Part shown: in pieces, positions 9,352 through 18,940 of the stretch
Layout of the letters: each line of letters starts with the position of its first letter
How positions within the stretch are numbered: the stretch's first letter is position 1
From: Vibrio sp. S17_S38
Lineage (GTDB): Bacteria > Pseudomonadota > Gammaproteobacteria > Enterobacterales > Vibrionaceae
Assembly (NCBI RefSeq): GCF_014694375.1
Contig: NZ_JAAUWW010000015.1
Location: forward strand, 1-64,000
Length of the DNA stretch: 64,000 nt
Reading direction: 5' to 3'
Translations under genes and position numbers: made by a program
Notes under the pieces: generated by a model
What the model was told of the DNA's origin: nothing
The model's input: the letters and a program-made list of their open reading frames with translations, nothing else
Database searches by the model: none

Positions 9352-9413
9352 AAAACGAGTCTATACTCGATATTAAACTATATGAACAATCGTATTTAAG
9401 GAAAATAAAGGGC

Positions 9414-10010
9414 ATGAAAAGAGATGAACTCATACGACAATTTTCTTTAATTGCTCCTAGCCAATATCAAGCCGAAAGTTTACTGCGTGTCGCTCATTTA
9501 AAACAACGCCCTCTTAGAAAAGCAGCCATCCTTATTCCTTGTATCGATAGACCTAACGGAATACATGTTTTGTTTACTAAGCGAGCCTCTCACTTAAAGC
9601 ACCACGCTGGTGAAGTCAGTTTTCCCGGAGGAAAGTATGAGCTGAGTGATCATTCACTTGCTGATACAGCTTTAAGGGAAACAGAAGAAGAGATAGGCCT
9701 ATTATCTGAGCAAATTAAACTGCTTGGTCAACTACCTGAACTGATCACAATTAGCCAATTTGAAATCACCCCATTTGTCGCTCTGATTAACAACAACCCT
9801 CAATGTATTCTAGACCCTAATGAAGTAGATTCTATCTTTGAAGTACCTGCAAGCTACTTATTTAACCCTCGAAATTTACATACTACCAATATGATGATTA
9901 GAGGAATAGGCCATCAAATCTACTCTGTGAGCTATCAAAAGCACTTTATTTGGGGAGTGACAGCTCAAATAATCCAAGCTCTCCAAAAACAACTACAAAT
10001 AAAAACCTAA
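9414..10010 (+). CDS. nudL: Nudix CoA pyrophosphatase
   Basis: The protein has 198 residues. The Nudix box runs from GGKYELSDHS to the REtEEEIGL core, preceded by the UPF0035 signature TKRASHLKHHAGEVSFPGG that marks CoA diphosphohydrolases. Such enzymes cleave CoA or acyl-CoA to phosphopantetheine and 3',5'-ADP. AAGGGC lies directly upstream of the start. The gene follows pabB closely and the pair may be co-transcribed; this adjacency is conserved in enterobacteria and vibrios. Confidence 0.88.
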   Translation: MKRDELIRQFSLIAPSQYQAESLLRVAHLKQRPLRKAAILIPCIDRPNGIHVLFTKRASHLKHHAGEVSFPGGKYELSDHSLADTALRETEEEIGLLSEQIKLLGQLPELITISQFEITPFVALINNNPQCILDPNEVDSIFEVPASYLFNPRNLHTTNMMIRGIGHQIYSVSYQKHFIWGVTAQIIQALQKQLQIKT

Positions 10011-10234
10011 CCTTATTTTATAACTTAAAATAATCTATAGGTCCTAATAACTACAAGTTATCGTTAAATTAGAAAATCTAATCCGAACCATCTTCATTAT
10101 GTGATACAACGCAAGATCTGCGCACTTCAAATTCTCTATCTAAATTTAATTGATATGGATCGTGTTTTTTGCCCTTTAAACACGCATAATCCACCGCAAT
10201 TCTTCCTGTTCCCACAATTAAGAGAATTTATACC

Positions 10235-11494
10235 ATGCAAACAAACACTGTAAACACAGCGAGCGAAAGCATTTCCGCTACAAGTAAATGGACCTATAAA
10301 GATTTTTCTTGGGTGCTATCACTTTTCGGTACTGCCGTCGGTGCTGGTGTTCTATTTTTACCAATTAAAGCGGGTGCGGGTGGTTTTTGGCCATTAGTGA
10401 TTTTAGCCCTAATTGCAATGCCTATGATCTGGCTAGCACACAAAGGTTTAGCTCGTTTTGTACTTTCATCGAAAAACCCCGACGCCGATATTACTGACGT
10501 TGTAGAAGAGCATTTTGGTAAAACCGGTGCCACCATCATTACTTTTGCTTACTTCTTTGCCATTTACCCTATCGTTCTTATCTATGGTGTTGGTATCACT
10601 AATACTGTTGACTCATTCTTAGTAAACCAAATTGGTATTGAATCGATTCCTCGTTGGTTACTTTCTGGCGCTTTGATTTCATTAATGACTTGCGGCGTGA
10701 TCTTTGGAAAAGATCTCATGCTTAAAGTAACGTCTGCTATGGTTTACCCATTAGTATTCATCTTACTTGCGCTTTCTATCTTCCTTATTCCTGAGTGGAA
10801 CACTTCAATGGCAGAAGTTAGCCCTGATTGGGTGGCAATGCCTAAAATTATTTGGCTTGCGATCCCTATCATTGTGTTCTCTTTTAACCATAGCCCAATC
10901 ATCAGCCAATTCACAAAAGAACAACGCCGTGTATATGGTGATAATGCAGCCAAGAAAACCGATATGATCACTGGCGGCGCTGCAACCATGCTGATGGCAT
11001 TCGTTATGTTCTTCGTATTTTCTGTAGTGCTTTCTTTAACCCCAGCACAACTTGGTGAAGCACAAGCTCAAAACATTAGCGTGCTTTCTTACTTAGCCAA
11101 CATTCACTCCTCTCCAATGATTTCTTACTTAGGACCAATTGTTGCGTTTGCGGCGATTACTTCAAGTTACTTTGGTCATTTCCTAGGTGCGCACGAAGGT
11201 CTTGTTGGGCTAGTAAAATCTCGTTCAAAAATGAATGACAATAAGTGTAATAAGCTGTCACTTATTTTTATCGTAGTCACCACTTGGATCATTTCAATTA
11301 TCAACCCAAGCATTTTAGGTATGATTGAATCAATGGGCGCACCTATGATCGCTGCCATCCTATTCCTTCTTCCTATTTATGCGATGCGTAAAGTTCCAGC
11401 GATGGCAAAATTCAAGACATCAAATGTTGCACAAATCTTTACAGCAACTTGTGGTATTGCTGCTATCACTTCTGTACTCTACAGCTTTTTTTAA
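10235..11494 (+). CDS. sdaC: Serine/proton symporter
   Basis: The protein has 419 residues and about eleven hydrophobic helices of the HAAAP amino-acid permease family. The first span contains LFGTAVGAGVLFLPI, the unwound-helix motif of this family, and IIVFSFNHSPIISQF matches SdaC. It imports L-serine, which SdaA immediately downstream deaminates, so the pair forms a serine catabolic unit. AAGAGA precedes the ATG. About 225 bases of AT-rich DNA upstream probably contain the promoter; a CRP-like half site there was not convincing. Confidence 0.93.
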   Translation: MQTNTVNTASESISATSKWTYKDFSWVLSLFGTAVGAGVLFLPIKAGAGGFWPLVILALIAMPMIWLAHKGLARFVLSSKNPDADITDVVEEHFGKTGATIITFAYFFAIYPIVLIYGVGITNTVDSFLVNQIGIESIPRWLLSGALISLMTCGVIFGKDLMLKVTSAMVYPLVFILLALSIFLIPEWNTSMAEVSPDWVAMPKIIWLAIPIIVFSFNHSPIISQFTKEQRRVYGDNAAKKTDMITGGAATMLMAFVMFFVFSVVLSLTPAQLGEAQAQNISVLSYLANIHSSPMISYLGPIVAFAAITSSYFGHFLGAHEGLVGLVKSRSKMNDNKCNKLSLIFIVVTTWIISIINPSILGMIESMGAPMIAAILFLLPIYAMRKVPAMAKFKTSNVAQIFTATCGIAAITSVLYSFF

Positions 11495-11556
11495 TGGCCT
11501 AATTTAAAGCTAAATTGTCATTAATATAAAAGCACCAAAACGACATAAGAAAACCA

Positions 11557-11580
11557 AAGCCTCTTAATTTTAAGGGGCTT
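11557..11580 (+). other. Hairpin in the sdaC-sdaA intergenic region
   Basis: AAGCCTCTTA pairs with TAAGGGGCTT (one U-G wobble) around a four-base loop. No U-tract follows, so it is not a classical terminator. It ends 16 bases before the sdaA start and could be an mRNA processing or stability element. Confidence 0.4.
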
Positions 11581-11596
11581 ACTTCGAGGTAATAAC

Positions 11597-12958
11597 ATGG
11601 TAAGTGTTTTTGATATCTACAAAATTGGCGTTGGCCCTTCAAGTTCTCATACTGTTGGTCCAATGAAAGCCGGTAAACAATTTATTGATGATCTTCGTGG
11701 TCAAGGTAAGTTGCGTGATATTACAAAAATTACTGTCGATGTTTACGGTTCATTATCACTGACAGGGAAAGGTCACCATACTGATATTGCTATCATTATG
11801 GGTCTGGCAGGTAACACGCCAGAACATGTAGATATTGACGCTATTCCGAGCTTTATTGCTCGAGTAGAGGAAACAGAACGTTTACCCGTGGGCATGCATT
11901 GCCACACGGTTGATTTTCCAAAAAATGGTGGAATGAACTTCCAAAAAACAAACCTTTCATTGCATGAAAATGGTATGACCTTACATGCATGGATTGATGA
12001 TGACGTCGCCTACTCCAAAACTTACTATTCTATTGGCGGTGGTTTCATTGTTGATGAAGAAAGTTTTGGTAAAAAAGTAGAAGATGCCATTAAAGCGCCA
12101 TATGAATTTAACACGGCTACTGAACTTCTTGCATTATGTAAAGAGCATGGTTTATCCATTAGTACATTAGTGATGAAGAACGAAAATGCTCAGCACTCCA
12201 ATGATGATGTGCGTACCTATTTCGCTAATATATGGAAAACGATGCGTGATTGCATGGAAAAAGGCATGAGCACCGAAGGAATTCTTCCTGGTCCATTGCG
12301 TGTGCCTCGTCGTGCACCTGCCCTGCGCCAACTGCTATTAACCTCATCGAATACTTCAACCGATCCAATGGCGGTAATTGACTGGGTCAACATGTATGCC
12401 TTTGCTGTAAATGAAGAAAATGCCGCTGGTGGACGTGTCGTTACCGCGCCAACTAATGGTGCATGTGGCATTATTCCCGCTGTTTTAGCTTATTATGATA
12501 AGTTTATTCAAACGGTTACAGAAAAAGATTACATTCGATACTTTGCCGCTTCTGGCGCAATTGGTGGCTTATACAAACAAAATGCTTCTATTTCTGGAGC
12601 AGAAGTAGGATGCCAAGGTGAAGTTGGTGTCGCTTGTTCTATGGCGGCAGCAGGTCTTGCGGAATTACTTGGTGGCAGCCCAGAACAAGTCTGTATGGCA
12701 GCGGAAATTGGCATGGAACATAATCTTGGACTAACCTGCGACCCGGTTGCTGGTCAAGTTCAAGTGCCATGTATTGAGCGCAATGGTATTGCCGCAGTTA
12801 AAGCAATTAACTCAACTCGCATGGCAATGCGTCGTTCATCAGAGCCACGCGTCTCTTTAGATAAAGTTATCGAAACCATGCTAGAGACAGGCAAAGATAT
12901 GAATGCAAAATATCGTGAAACATCACAAGGTGGATTAGCAGTTAAAGTGATTTGTTGA
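11597..12958 (+). CDS. sdaA: L-serine ammonia-lyase (iron-sulfur)
   Basis: The 453-residue cytosolic enzyme deaminates L-serine to pyruvate and ammonia with a [4Fe-4S] cluster. The N-terminus has the hallmark GVGPSSSHTVGPMKAG loop; the C-terminal half has NGACGIIPAVLAYY, SGAEVGCQGEVGVACSMAAA and LTCDPVAGQVQVPC, containing the cluster cysteines. Length equals E. coli SdaA/SdaB. GAGG precedes the ATG by eight bases. It forms a functional pair with sdaC. SdaA and SdaB are not distinguished by sequence alone. Confidence 0.94.
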   Translation: MVSVFDIYKIGVGPSSSHTVGPMKAGKQFIDDLRGQGKLRDITKITVDVYGSLSLTGKGHHTDIAIIMGLAGNTPEHVDIDAIPSFIARVEETERLPVGMHCHTVDFPKNGGMNFQKTNLSLHENGMTLHAWIDDDVAYSKTYYSIGGGFIVDEESFGKKVEDAIKAPYEFNTATELLALCKEHGLSISTLVMKNENAQHSNDDVRTYFANIWKTMRDCMEKGMSTEGILPGPLRVPRRAPALRQLLLTSSNTSTDPMAVIDWVNMYAFAVNEENAAGGRVVTAPTNGACGIIPAVLAYYDKFIQTVTEKDYIRYFAASGAIGGLYKQNASISGAEVGCQGEVGVACSMAAAGLAELLGGSPEQVCMAAEIGMEHNLGLTCDPVAGQVQVPCIERNGIAAVKAINSTRMAMRRSSEPRVSLDKVIETMLETGKDMNAKYRETSQGGLAVKVIC

Positions 12959-13020
12959 TTGTTGAGTTAGGGTCTTAACCATTTTTACTCAGCCCTAAAA
13001 AGCATCGATTAAAAGAACAA

Positions 13021-13049
13021 AAAGGCGTACTTTCATTTAGTACGCCTTT
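13021..13049. terminator. Bidirectional terminator between sdaA and ridA-like gene
   Basis: Perfect 11-bp arms AAAGGCGTACT and AGTACGCCTTT flank a seven-base loop. CTTTTATTT follows on the plus strand and TTTGTTCTTTT on the minus strand, so it can serve both converging genes. Confidence 0.85.
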
Positions 13050-13075
13050 CTTTTATTTGAGCATTTGAAAACCTT

Positions 13076-13429
13076 TTATTCTCCCGCTGCCGCGACAAAA
13101 GCAATTTCGACTAACAGTTCAGGATTGGCAAGTTCAGCTTTTACACAAGCCCGGCTTGGTGCGCATCCTTCAGGAAACCACGCTTCCCATTCTTCATTAA
13201 ATGCATCAAAGTTTGAAAAATCGGTAATATAAATGGTGCATGACAACACGCGAGAAGAGTTACTCCCAACACTGGCGAGCATTTCTTCTGCTTGTGTAAA
13301 TATTTGCTGCGCCTGGCCACGAATATCAGCGCTAGAATCTGAATCAGCAACTTCTACGAAATGCGCTATACCATTATAAACCGTCACATCAGACCAACGG
13401 GCGCATGGGTTAACTCTTTTTATTGTCAT
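13076..13429 (-). CDS. RidA/YjgF family protein
   Basis: The protein has 117 residues and the YjgF/YER057c/UK114 trimeric fold signature: a GQAQQIFTQAEEMLASVG helix and the PSRACVKAEL strand with the conserved Arg of imine-deaminating RidA members. Archetypal RidA hydrolyses 2-aminoacrylate, the reactive enamine made by serine and threonine dehydratases, so its position next to sdaA makes biological sense. The N-terminus NPCARWSDVTVYNGIAHF is unlike canonical RidA and resembles the divergent Rid subfamilies, so the exact subgroup is uncertain. AGG precedes the ATG. Confidence 0.82.
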   Translation of the reverse strand: MTIKRVNPCARWSDVTVYNGIAHFVEVADSDSSADIRGQAQQIFTQAEEMLASVGSNSSRVLSCTIYITDFSNFDAFNEEWEAWFPEGCAPSRACVKAELANPELLVEIAFVAAAGE

Positions 13430-13452
13430 AATTTTATACCTATTTCAGTTTG

Positions 13453-14016
13453 TTAATTATTCTTTTCTAATGATGACACTTGCTTAAGTAAAGCATCTAG
13501 ATTCAAACTAAACACTCGGCTAACTGGCTTTTCAACAACGATTTTGCATTTATTCTTATCTCCCACCAATTGTAGTGTTAATGGATCTTTGGTAGCGGCC
13601 TTCAACTGTTCAGATGAAAAATCTAATGCAAAGTATTCATACACGACGGAATCAGATTTACTCTCAGGGGAATAAACCGTCACAGGGTAACTATTTCCAG
13701 TTTCATCAAACGCTTTATTTATCCCGTAAGCTCCTTGCGATGACTTTAACCGAATATAAAGTTGGGTTTGCTGATGAGCATTACTATAAACCGATGTACG
13801 GTAACGGTAACCTACACCATCAAACTTGCCATCACATTTAGCCCAATATGATGCGGTTTGTAAATCTTGGCTCTTCGTCAATGGATCTTGTTGTAAGGTT
13901 ATTTTTTGATTGATTTCATCAGAAGAGCCAATCGATACTTGATCGCCTCCAATGGTTGAACAACCACTCATTAGAGCAGCCATTATTATTGCTGAATAGG
14001 TTAGTCGATATTTCAC
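13453..14016 (-). CDS. Predicted outer-membrane lipoprotein, unknown
   Basis: The protein has 187 residues, starts with GTG (AGAGG six bases upstream) and has a lipoprotein signal ending in the lipobox LMSGC at Cys19. The mature part has no cysteine-rich or catalytic motif that I recognise; it contains predicted beta-rich stretches such as QQTQLYIRLKSSQGAYGI and SVVYEYFALDFS. It lies 23 bases from the rid-type gene on the same strand and upstream of it, so the two may be one transcript. Confidence 0.75.
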   Translation of the reverse strand: MKYRLTYSAIIMAALMSGCSTIGGDQVSIGSSDEINQKITLQQDPLTKSQDLQTASYWAKCDGKFDGVGYRYRTSVYSNAHQQTQLYIRLKSSQGAYGINKAFDETGNSYPVTVYSPESKSDSVVYEYFALDFSSEQLKAATKDPLTLQLVGDKNKCKIVVEKPVSRVFSLNLDALLKQVSSLEKNN

Positions 14017-14284
14017 ATTTACCTCTTCTTTCTATCCAAGATATTTCTTATTCATTGTCGCATAGTAACCTGTGTCACTGGCACTTTCTCCGAGAGAAAT
14101 CGATAATTTCGCTAAGCAATACAATAAATCATATTCAACCCATTAAAAATGCAGAGAAACGAACAATAAAAGGTTGAAGCGAAAAAGATGACAGGTAATA
14201 TGTCAGGTACTTGTGATACGATTTTGTATCGTACAAATTTAAGACAGTTCGCACCCTCAGATTATCAAAGAGCGGTGTTTTAAT

Positions 14285-14288
14285 GGAG
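14285..14288 (+). promoter_or_regulatory. Ribosome-binding site deciding the asnS start
   Basis: GGAG lies six bases before ATG 14295. It overlaps an earlier in-frame ATG at 14283, which therefore lacks its own site. Start at 14295 also gives the E. coli AsnS length. Confidence 0.7.
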
Positions 14289-14294
14289 AAAAAA

Positions 14295-15695
14295 ATGACT
14301 TACGCGCCTGTAACAGACGTTTTAAGCGGAAAATTAGCAGTAGGCAGTGAAGTCACTGTTCGCGGTTGGATCCGTTCACGTCGTGATTCAAAAGCTGGAA
14401 TCTCTTTCCTTGCCATTTATGACGGCTCTTGTTTTGACCCAATTCAGGCCGTAGTTCCAAATGAGTTAAATAATTATCAGGATGAAGTACTAAAACTGAC
14501 AACGGGCTGCTCTGTTGAAGTCACAGGCACTATTGTTGAATCGCCTGCAAAAGGTCAAGATTGTGAACTTGCTGCTATCGCAGTAAAAGTCGTTGGTTGG
14601 GTTGAAGACGCTGATACTTACCCAATGGCAAAAACTCGTCACTCTATTGAATATTTACGTGAAGTGGCGCACCTTCGTCCTCGTACTAACGTTATTGGCG
14701 CAGTCGCTCGCGTTCGTAACTGTTTATCTCAAGCTATTCACCGCTTCTATCATGAACAAGGATATTTCTGGGTTTCAGCGCCATTAATTACCGCATCCGA
14801 TGCTGAAGGCGCTGGTGAAATGTTCCGAGTATCAACATTAGATCATAACAACCTTCCTTTAGATGACAAAGGTAACGTTGATTACAATGAAGACTTTTTC
14901 GGTAAAGAAACATTCCTAACGGTATCTGGTCAACTTAACGCAGAAGCTTATGCTTGTGCACTAAGCAAAGTGTATACATTCGGCCCTACTTTCCGCGCAG
15001 AAAACTCAAATACCAGTCGCCACCTTGCAGAATTTTGGATGGTTGAGCCAGAAATCGCATTTGCCGATCTTGATGATGCAGCTAAATTAGCCGAAGACAT
15101 GTTGAAATACGTATTTGCAGCAGTGCTAGAAGAACGACGTGACGATCTTGAGTTCTTTGCTTCTCGCATTGATAAAGAAGCAATTACTCGTCTTGAGCAA
15201 TTCGTAAAATCTGATTTTGCACAAGTTGACTATACTGATGCAATTCAAATTCTGAAAGATTCAGGCCGTAAGTTTGAATTTGATGTTGAATGGGGAATCG
15301 ACATGTCTTCTGAACATGAGCGCTTCCTTGCAGAAGAGCACTTCAAAGCACCAGTGATTGTGAAAAACTACCCGAAAGACATTAAAGCATTCTACATGCG
15401 TCAAAATGACGATGGTAAAACTGTTGCAGCAATGGATGTACTTGCTCCGGGTATCGGTGAAATCATCGGTGGCGCTCAACGTGAAGAGCGTTTAGATGTA
15501 CTTGATGCGCGTATGATTGAGATGGGCATTGACCCTGAACATATGTCTTGGTATCGCGATCTACGTCGTTACGGCACGGTACCTCACGCAGGTTTTGGTC
15601 TTGGGTTTGAACGCTTAGTGTCTTACGTGACTGGCATGGGCAACGTTCGTGACGTTATTCCATTCCCACGTACACCACGCAGCGCAAACTTCTAA
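14295..15695 (+). CDS. asnS: Asparaginyl-tRNA synthetase
   Basis: AsnS charges tRNA-Asn with asparagine using ATP. The 466-residue class IIb enzyme has an N-terminal OB-fold anticodon-binding domain ([20 protein letters not shown]), motif 2 ([21 protein letters not shown] region) and motif 3 ([20 protein letters not shown], then [14 protein letters not shown] at the very C-terminus). Length and motifs match E. coli AsnS closely. It is transcribed alone, with a strong terminator after it. Confidence 0.97.
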   Translation: MTYAPVTDVLSGKLAVGSEVTVRGWIRSRRDSKAGISFLAIYDGSCFDPIQAVVPNELNNYQDEVLKLTTGCSVEVTGTIVESPAKGQDCELAAIAVKVVGWVEDADTYPMAKTRHSIEYLREVAHLRPRTNVIGAVARVRNCLSQAIHRFYHEQGYFWVSAPLITASDAEGAGEMFRVSTLDHNNLPLDDKGNVDYNEDFFGKETFLTVSGQLNAEAYACALSKVYTFGPTFRAENSNTSRHLAEFWMVEPEIAFADLDDAAKLAEDMLKYVFAAVLEERRDDLEFFASRIDKEAITRLEQFVKSDFAQVDYTDAIQILKDSGRKFEFDVEWGIDMSSEHERFLAEEHFKAPVIVKNYPKDIKAFYMRQNDDGKTVAAMDVLAPGIGEIIGGAQREERLDVLDARMIEMGIDPEHMSWYRDLRRYGTVPHAGFGLGFERLVSYVTGMGNVRDVIPFPRTPRSANF

Positions 15696-15738
15696 TTTAG
15701 AAATAGTATCTGATTTAGCGTTTTAGCGTAAAAAACAC

Positions 15739-15772
15739 AGAAGCCTGCTCAATTTTCATTGAGCAGGCTTCT
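15739..15772. terminator. Bidirectional terminator after asnS
   Basis: Perfect 15-bp arms AGAAGCCTGCTCAAT and ATTGAGCAGGCTTCT surround a four-base loop, with TTTATT after the stem on plus and GTGTTTTTT on minus. It separates asnS from the converging transporter gene. Confidence 0.88.
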
Positions 15773-15826
15773 TTATTATGTGGCTAGTCTAATATGACCT
15801 TATATATTTAGCGTTTCCTAAAGATA

Positions 15827-17035
15827 TTAATCAACTGTAATTCTACGACCAGCGAATAACCCTAATGATGCTGCTATAACACAAACAATCACAATCATGG
15901 TCATCACTTCTTGCCATCCATTATGAAGCCCATGTAAGTAACCCGCCAGCATAGGCCCTACAGCTGCAAGTGAGTAGCCAACAAATTGCGCCATTCCTGA
16001 AAGTGTCGTGGCTTGTAATGCACTACTTGTTCTAAAACTAATAAAAGAAAGACCTAAGATAAACCAAGCGCCAGAAGTTAAGCCTAATAGAAAGGACCAA
16101 ATATAAGCAAACTCAGGCAAATACAACAAGCCAACAGAACAGATACCCGCAATAATGCAAATACCAAAAGCGGGCAAACGTTGATCATTCAAGCGAGCGA
16201 CTAAAGGGATAATAAAAATCCCAGGTAACGCAGTTCCAATTTGAAATATGCCATGGATCCCCCCAGCTTCTTCAGCACTAAAGCCTGACTGGATCAATAG
16301 ACTTGGCAACCATGCGATCATGGTATAGGTAAAATAAGAACCTAAACCTAGATAAAATGAAACCTGCCAAGCCAACCGTTTTGTCCACAAATTAGTTGTA
16401 GAACTAGAAGTACTAACTTCCGTAGGTTTACTGTTATTACGTAATTGCGGCAGCCAGAAAATCATAGCGATAAAAGTTAAAATCGAAAGTGCTGCTAACG
16501 ATCCCTGCCAACCTAGTTGGTAATCGTTCGCTAATGGAATTGAAAATGCAGAGGCGGCTCCTGATGCTATTCCCATTGCCAATACATAGCTAGAAGTCAT
16601 GATTGCCACCTTCATTGGGAAATCACGTTTCACAACTATAGGCAGCAACACATTACCAATACTTACCCCAACTCCAATGAGTGCCGTCCCCATGAATAGC
16701 GCGCTCACACTCCCTAAAGAACGAAACAATAATCCTGCCGCGATTAATACCAAAGCTAAGAAAACGGTATATTCCAAACCGAATTTTTTCGCTAAGTAAG
16801 AGGATGGCGGAGCAAATAGAGCAAAAGCGATAAGAGGTAATGTGGTTAGCATTCCAGCTTGCATCGAAGATAATTGAAAAGAATGAGAAATCAATTCAAT
16901 CATAGGTGCAATACCCGTTACCGGTGCACGTAAATTGGCAGCAATCAGCATAACCCCAATCACCAATAACATAGTTTTATTTCGATCTGTACCGAATGCG
17001 TTCTTGTTAGTCATATGGCCAATAATGTTAAACAT
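15827..17035 (-). CDS. MFS transporter, CynX/NimT family
   Basis: The protein has about 402 residues and twelve hydrophobic spans. Its first span (LLVIGVMLIAANLRAPVTGI, with the LRAPVTG signature) is typical of the CynX/YeaN (cyanate/nitroimidazole) branch of the major facilitator superfamily. The substrate cannot be deduced. The most upstream ATG (17035) is taken as start; a TTG at 17044 and an ATG at 17014 are alternatives and none has a good ribosome-binding site. A 16-bp palindrome of GntR-operator type lies 32 bases upstream, suggesting regulated expression. Confidence 0.82.
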   Translation of the reverse strand: MFNIIGHMTNKNAFGTDRNKTMLLVIGVMLIAANLRAPVTGIAPMIELISHSFQLSSMQAGMLTTLPLIAFALFAPPSSYLAKKFGLEYTVFLALVLIAAGLLFRSLGSVSALFMGTALIGVGVSIGNVLLPIVVKRDFPMKVAIMTSSYVLAMGIASGAASAFSIPLANDYQLGWQGSLAALSILTFIAMIFWLPQLRNNSKPTEVSTSSSTTNLWTKRLAWQVSFYLGLGSYFTYTMIAWLPSLLIQSGFSAEEAGGIHGIFQIGTALPGIFIIPLVARLNDQRLPAFGICIIAGICSVGLLYLPEFAYIWSFLLGLTSGAWFILGLSFISFRTSSALQATTLSGMAQFVGYSLAAVGPMLAGYLHGLHNGWQEVMTMIVIVCVIAASLGLFAGRRITVD

Positions 17036-17066
17036 GAGTAACAAGTAGTATATAGGAACCAGGTTA

Positions 17067-17082
17067 AAATTGTATACAATTT
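17067..17082. promoter_or_regulatory. Palindromic operator candidate for the MFS gene
   Basis: AAATTGTATACAATTT is a perfect 16-bp palindrome. Its core TTGTATACAA fits the operator style of FadR-subfamily GntR regulators (TGT-N2-ACA). It lies in the promoter region of the minus-strand transporter. The cognate regulator is unknown. Confidence 0.45.
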
Positions 17083-17161
17083 AAAGGGGAGATATTGTTC
17101 ACTTCACGTTATTTAGATAGTAGCCGATGACCTCTGTAGGTACTGGCAAGCATCAAACAAG

Positions 17162-17300
17162 TCACCGCAGGAAATAAAGTACGCTGACATTATAGAGTGT
17201 GAATAAATATTGCCCAACCACATCGCCAATGACAGCTAATGTAAATACACCGTACTCCCCACCATTTAAGTAATATAGTAAACATAAAGCCCCCTTATAA
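17162..17300 (-). pseudogene. Possible remnant of a membrane-protein gene
   Basis: On the minus strand about 40 codons are open and read like a membrane segment (GALCLLYYLNGGEYGVFT then LAVIGDVVGQYLFTLYNVSV), ending at a TGA at 17164-17162, with no start codon or ribosome-binding site. It could be debris of a decayed gene or chance. No family is recognised. The surrounding 17083-17526 otherwise holds only promoter-like AT-rich DNA. Confidence 0.2.
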
Positions 17301-17526
17301 GGCTAAATTATACTCCTCAAAATATCGATAAAGAGGATTTTTTCCTGATAAACATTGCCTTAGAACAAACCTAATATTAAAACTTAATCGCTTTCATTTA
17401 AATTCTAAGAAAAAACGGTCTTTATGAATAACTTAATTAATATAATGTATGGATTTCCAGTTGTATCCGTAAGCGTATAACGGTATAAATAATTGGATTA
17501 ATTACTCAAATTACATGGATGGATTT

Positions 17527-18717
17527 ATGTTTGAAAAAGTACCTGCTGCACCTGCTGACCCGATACTTGGTTTAACTGAAGAATTTAAAAGTGATTCTCG
17601 TTCAACCAAAATCAACTTAGGTGTAGGCATTTACAAAAACGAAGAAGGCCAAACCCCTGTTCTTGCTACCGTAAAAAAAGCAGAAGCAGCGTTATTAGAA
17701 TCCGAAAAAACCAAATCGTACTTAACCATTGAAGGTACTGCTGAATATGGGTCGGCGGTTCAAAAGCTATTATTTGGTTCTGAATCAAAAATAGTTACAG
17801 AAAAGCGCGCTAAAACAGCTCAAGCGCCTGGTGGTACCGGAGCGCTTCGTGTCGCAGGTGAATTCATTAAACGTGAATTAAATACAGGTAAAATTTGGAT
17901 TTCAAACCCAACATGGGCAAACCACGTTGGTGTATTTACTGCCGCTGGTGTTGAAACTGCGCAATACAATTATTACAACGCAGAAACTCATGATAAAGAT
18001 TTCGCTGCAATGCTAACCAGCCTTGAAGCGGCACAAGCAGGTGATGTTGTTCTTTTACACGGCTGTTGTCACAATCCAACTGGTATTGATCCAACGGCTA
18101 CTGAATGGGAACAGTTGGCGGAACTTTGTGCGGATAAAGCCCTGCTTCCATTATTTGATTTCGCTTATCAAGGCTTTTCTAAAGGTGTTGAAGAAGATGC
18201 AGCAGGTTTGCGTATTTTTGCACAATACTGTGAGGAAATTTTAGTTGCGAGCTCATTCTCTAAAAACTTTGGTTTATACAATGAGCGTGTAGGCGCATTC
18301 ACTTTAGTTGCAAAAGATAGTGACATTGCAGCAACTGCGTTTTCTCAAGTGAAAAAAATCATTCGTTCAATTTATTCAAATCCACCAGCGCACGGTGCAG
18401 CCGTCGTCACTTACATCTTGAATAATGAAGCCCTTCGTAATGAATGGGAGCAAGAAGTAACTGAAATGCGCGACCGTATTCAAGAAATGCGCACTTTATT
18501 CGTCCAAACGTTGAAAAATGAAGGTGTCACGCAAGACTTTAGCTTTATCGAAGCTCAAAACGGCATGTTCTCTTTCTCAGGTTTAAGTAAAGAACAAGTT
18601 AATCGCTTAAAAGATGAATTTGCGATTTATATCGTAGGCTCAGGCCGCATCAGTGTTGCTGGCATGACCAAAAATAACATGGGTCCATTATGTAAAGGTA
18701 TTGCTGCTGTTTTGTAG
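17527..18717 (+). CDS. Aspartate/aromatic amino-acid aminotransferase
   Basis: The 396-residue PLP enzyme is of the class I AspC/TyrB group. ATG 17527 gives [16 protein letters not shown] and the exact AspC length; a codon four residues earlier is unlikely. The PLP-binding Lys lies in [17 protein letters not shown]; the substrate-carboxylate Arg is in [10 protein letters not shown]. It transfers amino groups between aspartate or aromatic amino acids and 2-oxoglutarate. AspC and TyrB cannot be separated by eye; in vibrios this locus is usually annotated as the aromatic aminotransferase. Confidence 0.92.
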   Translation: MFEKVPAAPADPILGLTEEFKSDSRSTKINLGVGIYKNEEGQTPVLATVKKAEAALLESEKTKSYLTIEGTAEYGSAVQKLLFGSESKIVTEKRAKTAQAPGGTGALRVAGEFIKRELNTGKIWISNPTWANHVGVFTAAGVETAQYNYYNAETHDKDFAAMLTSLEAAQAGDVVLLHGCCHNPTGIDPTATEWEQLAELCADKALLPLFDFAYQGFSKGVEEDAAGLRIFAQYCEEILVASSFSKNFGLYNERVGAFTLVAKDSDIAATAFSQVKKIIRSIYSNPPAHGAAVVTYILNNEALRNEWEQEVTEMRDRIQEMRTLFVQTLKNEGVTQDFSFIEAQNGMFSFSGLSKEQVNRLKDEFAIYIVGSGRISVAGMTKNNMGPLCKGIAAVL

Positions 18718-18741
18718 GCACTTAAATTATCTCTACTTTTG

Positions 18742-18765
18742 AAAGGTCAGCATGTGCTGGCCTTT
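18742..18765 (+). terminator. Terminator after the aminotransferase gene
   Basis: AAAGGTCAGCA pairs with TGCTGGCCTTT (one T-G wobble) and runs into a six-T tract. It is a standard intrinsic terminator. Confidence 0.85.
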
Positions 18766-18940
18766 TTTATTAATAAGATAAGAATCATCTAAAAATACCG
18801 ATTATGTCTTATGCGTAGAGGCAAAATAAATCAATTAGTGTGAAAGTTATACGTGAAAAATTCTTTCTTATCGTTAACTCTTATTTATTTTAGTTATTTA
18901 AATCTGGAATTTTAGCTGAAATACCATAAATGGAATAAAC

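Noticed and set aside
10118..10145. CRP site upstream of sdaC
   Set aside because: TGTGAT is present but the right half does not match the consensus.
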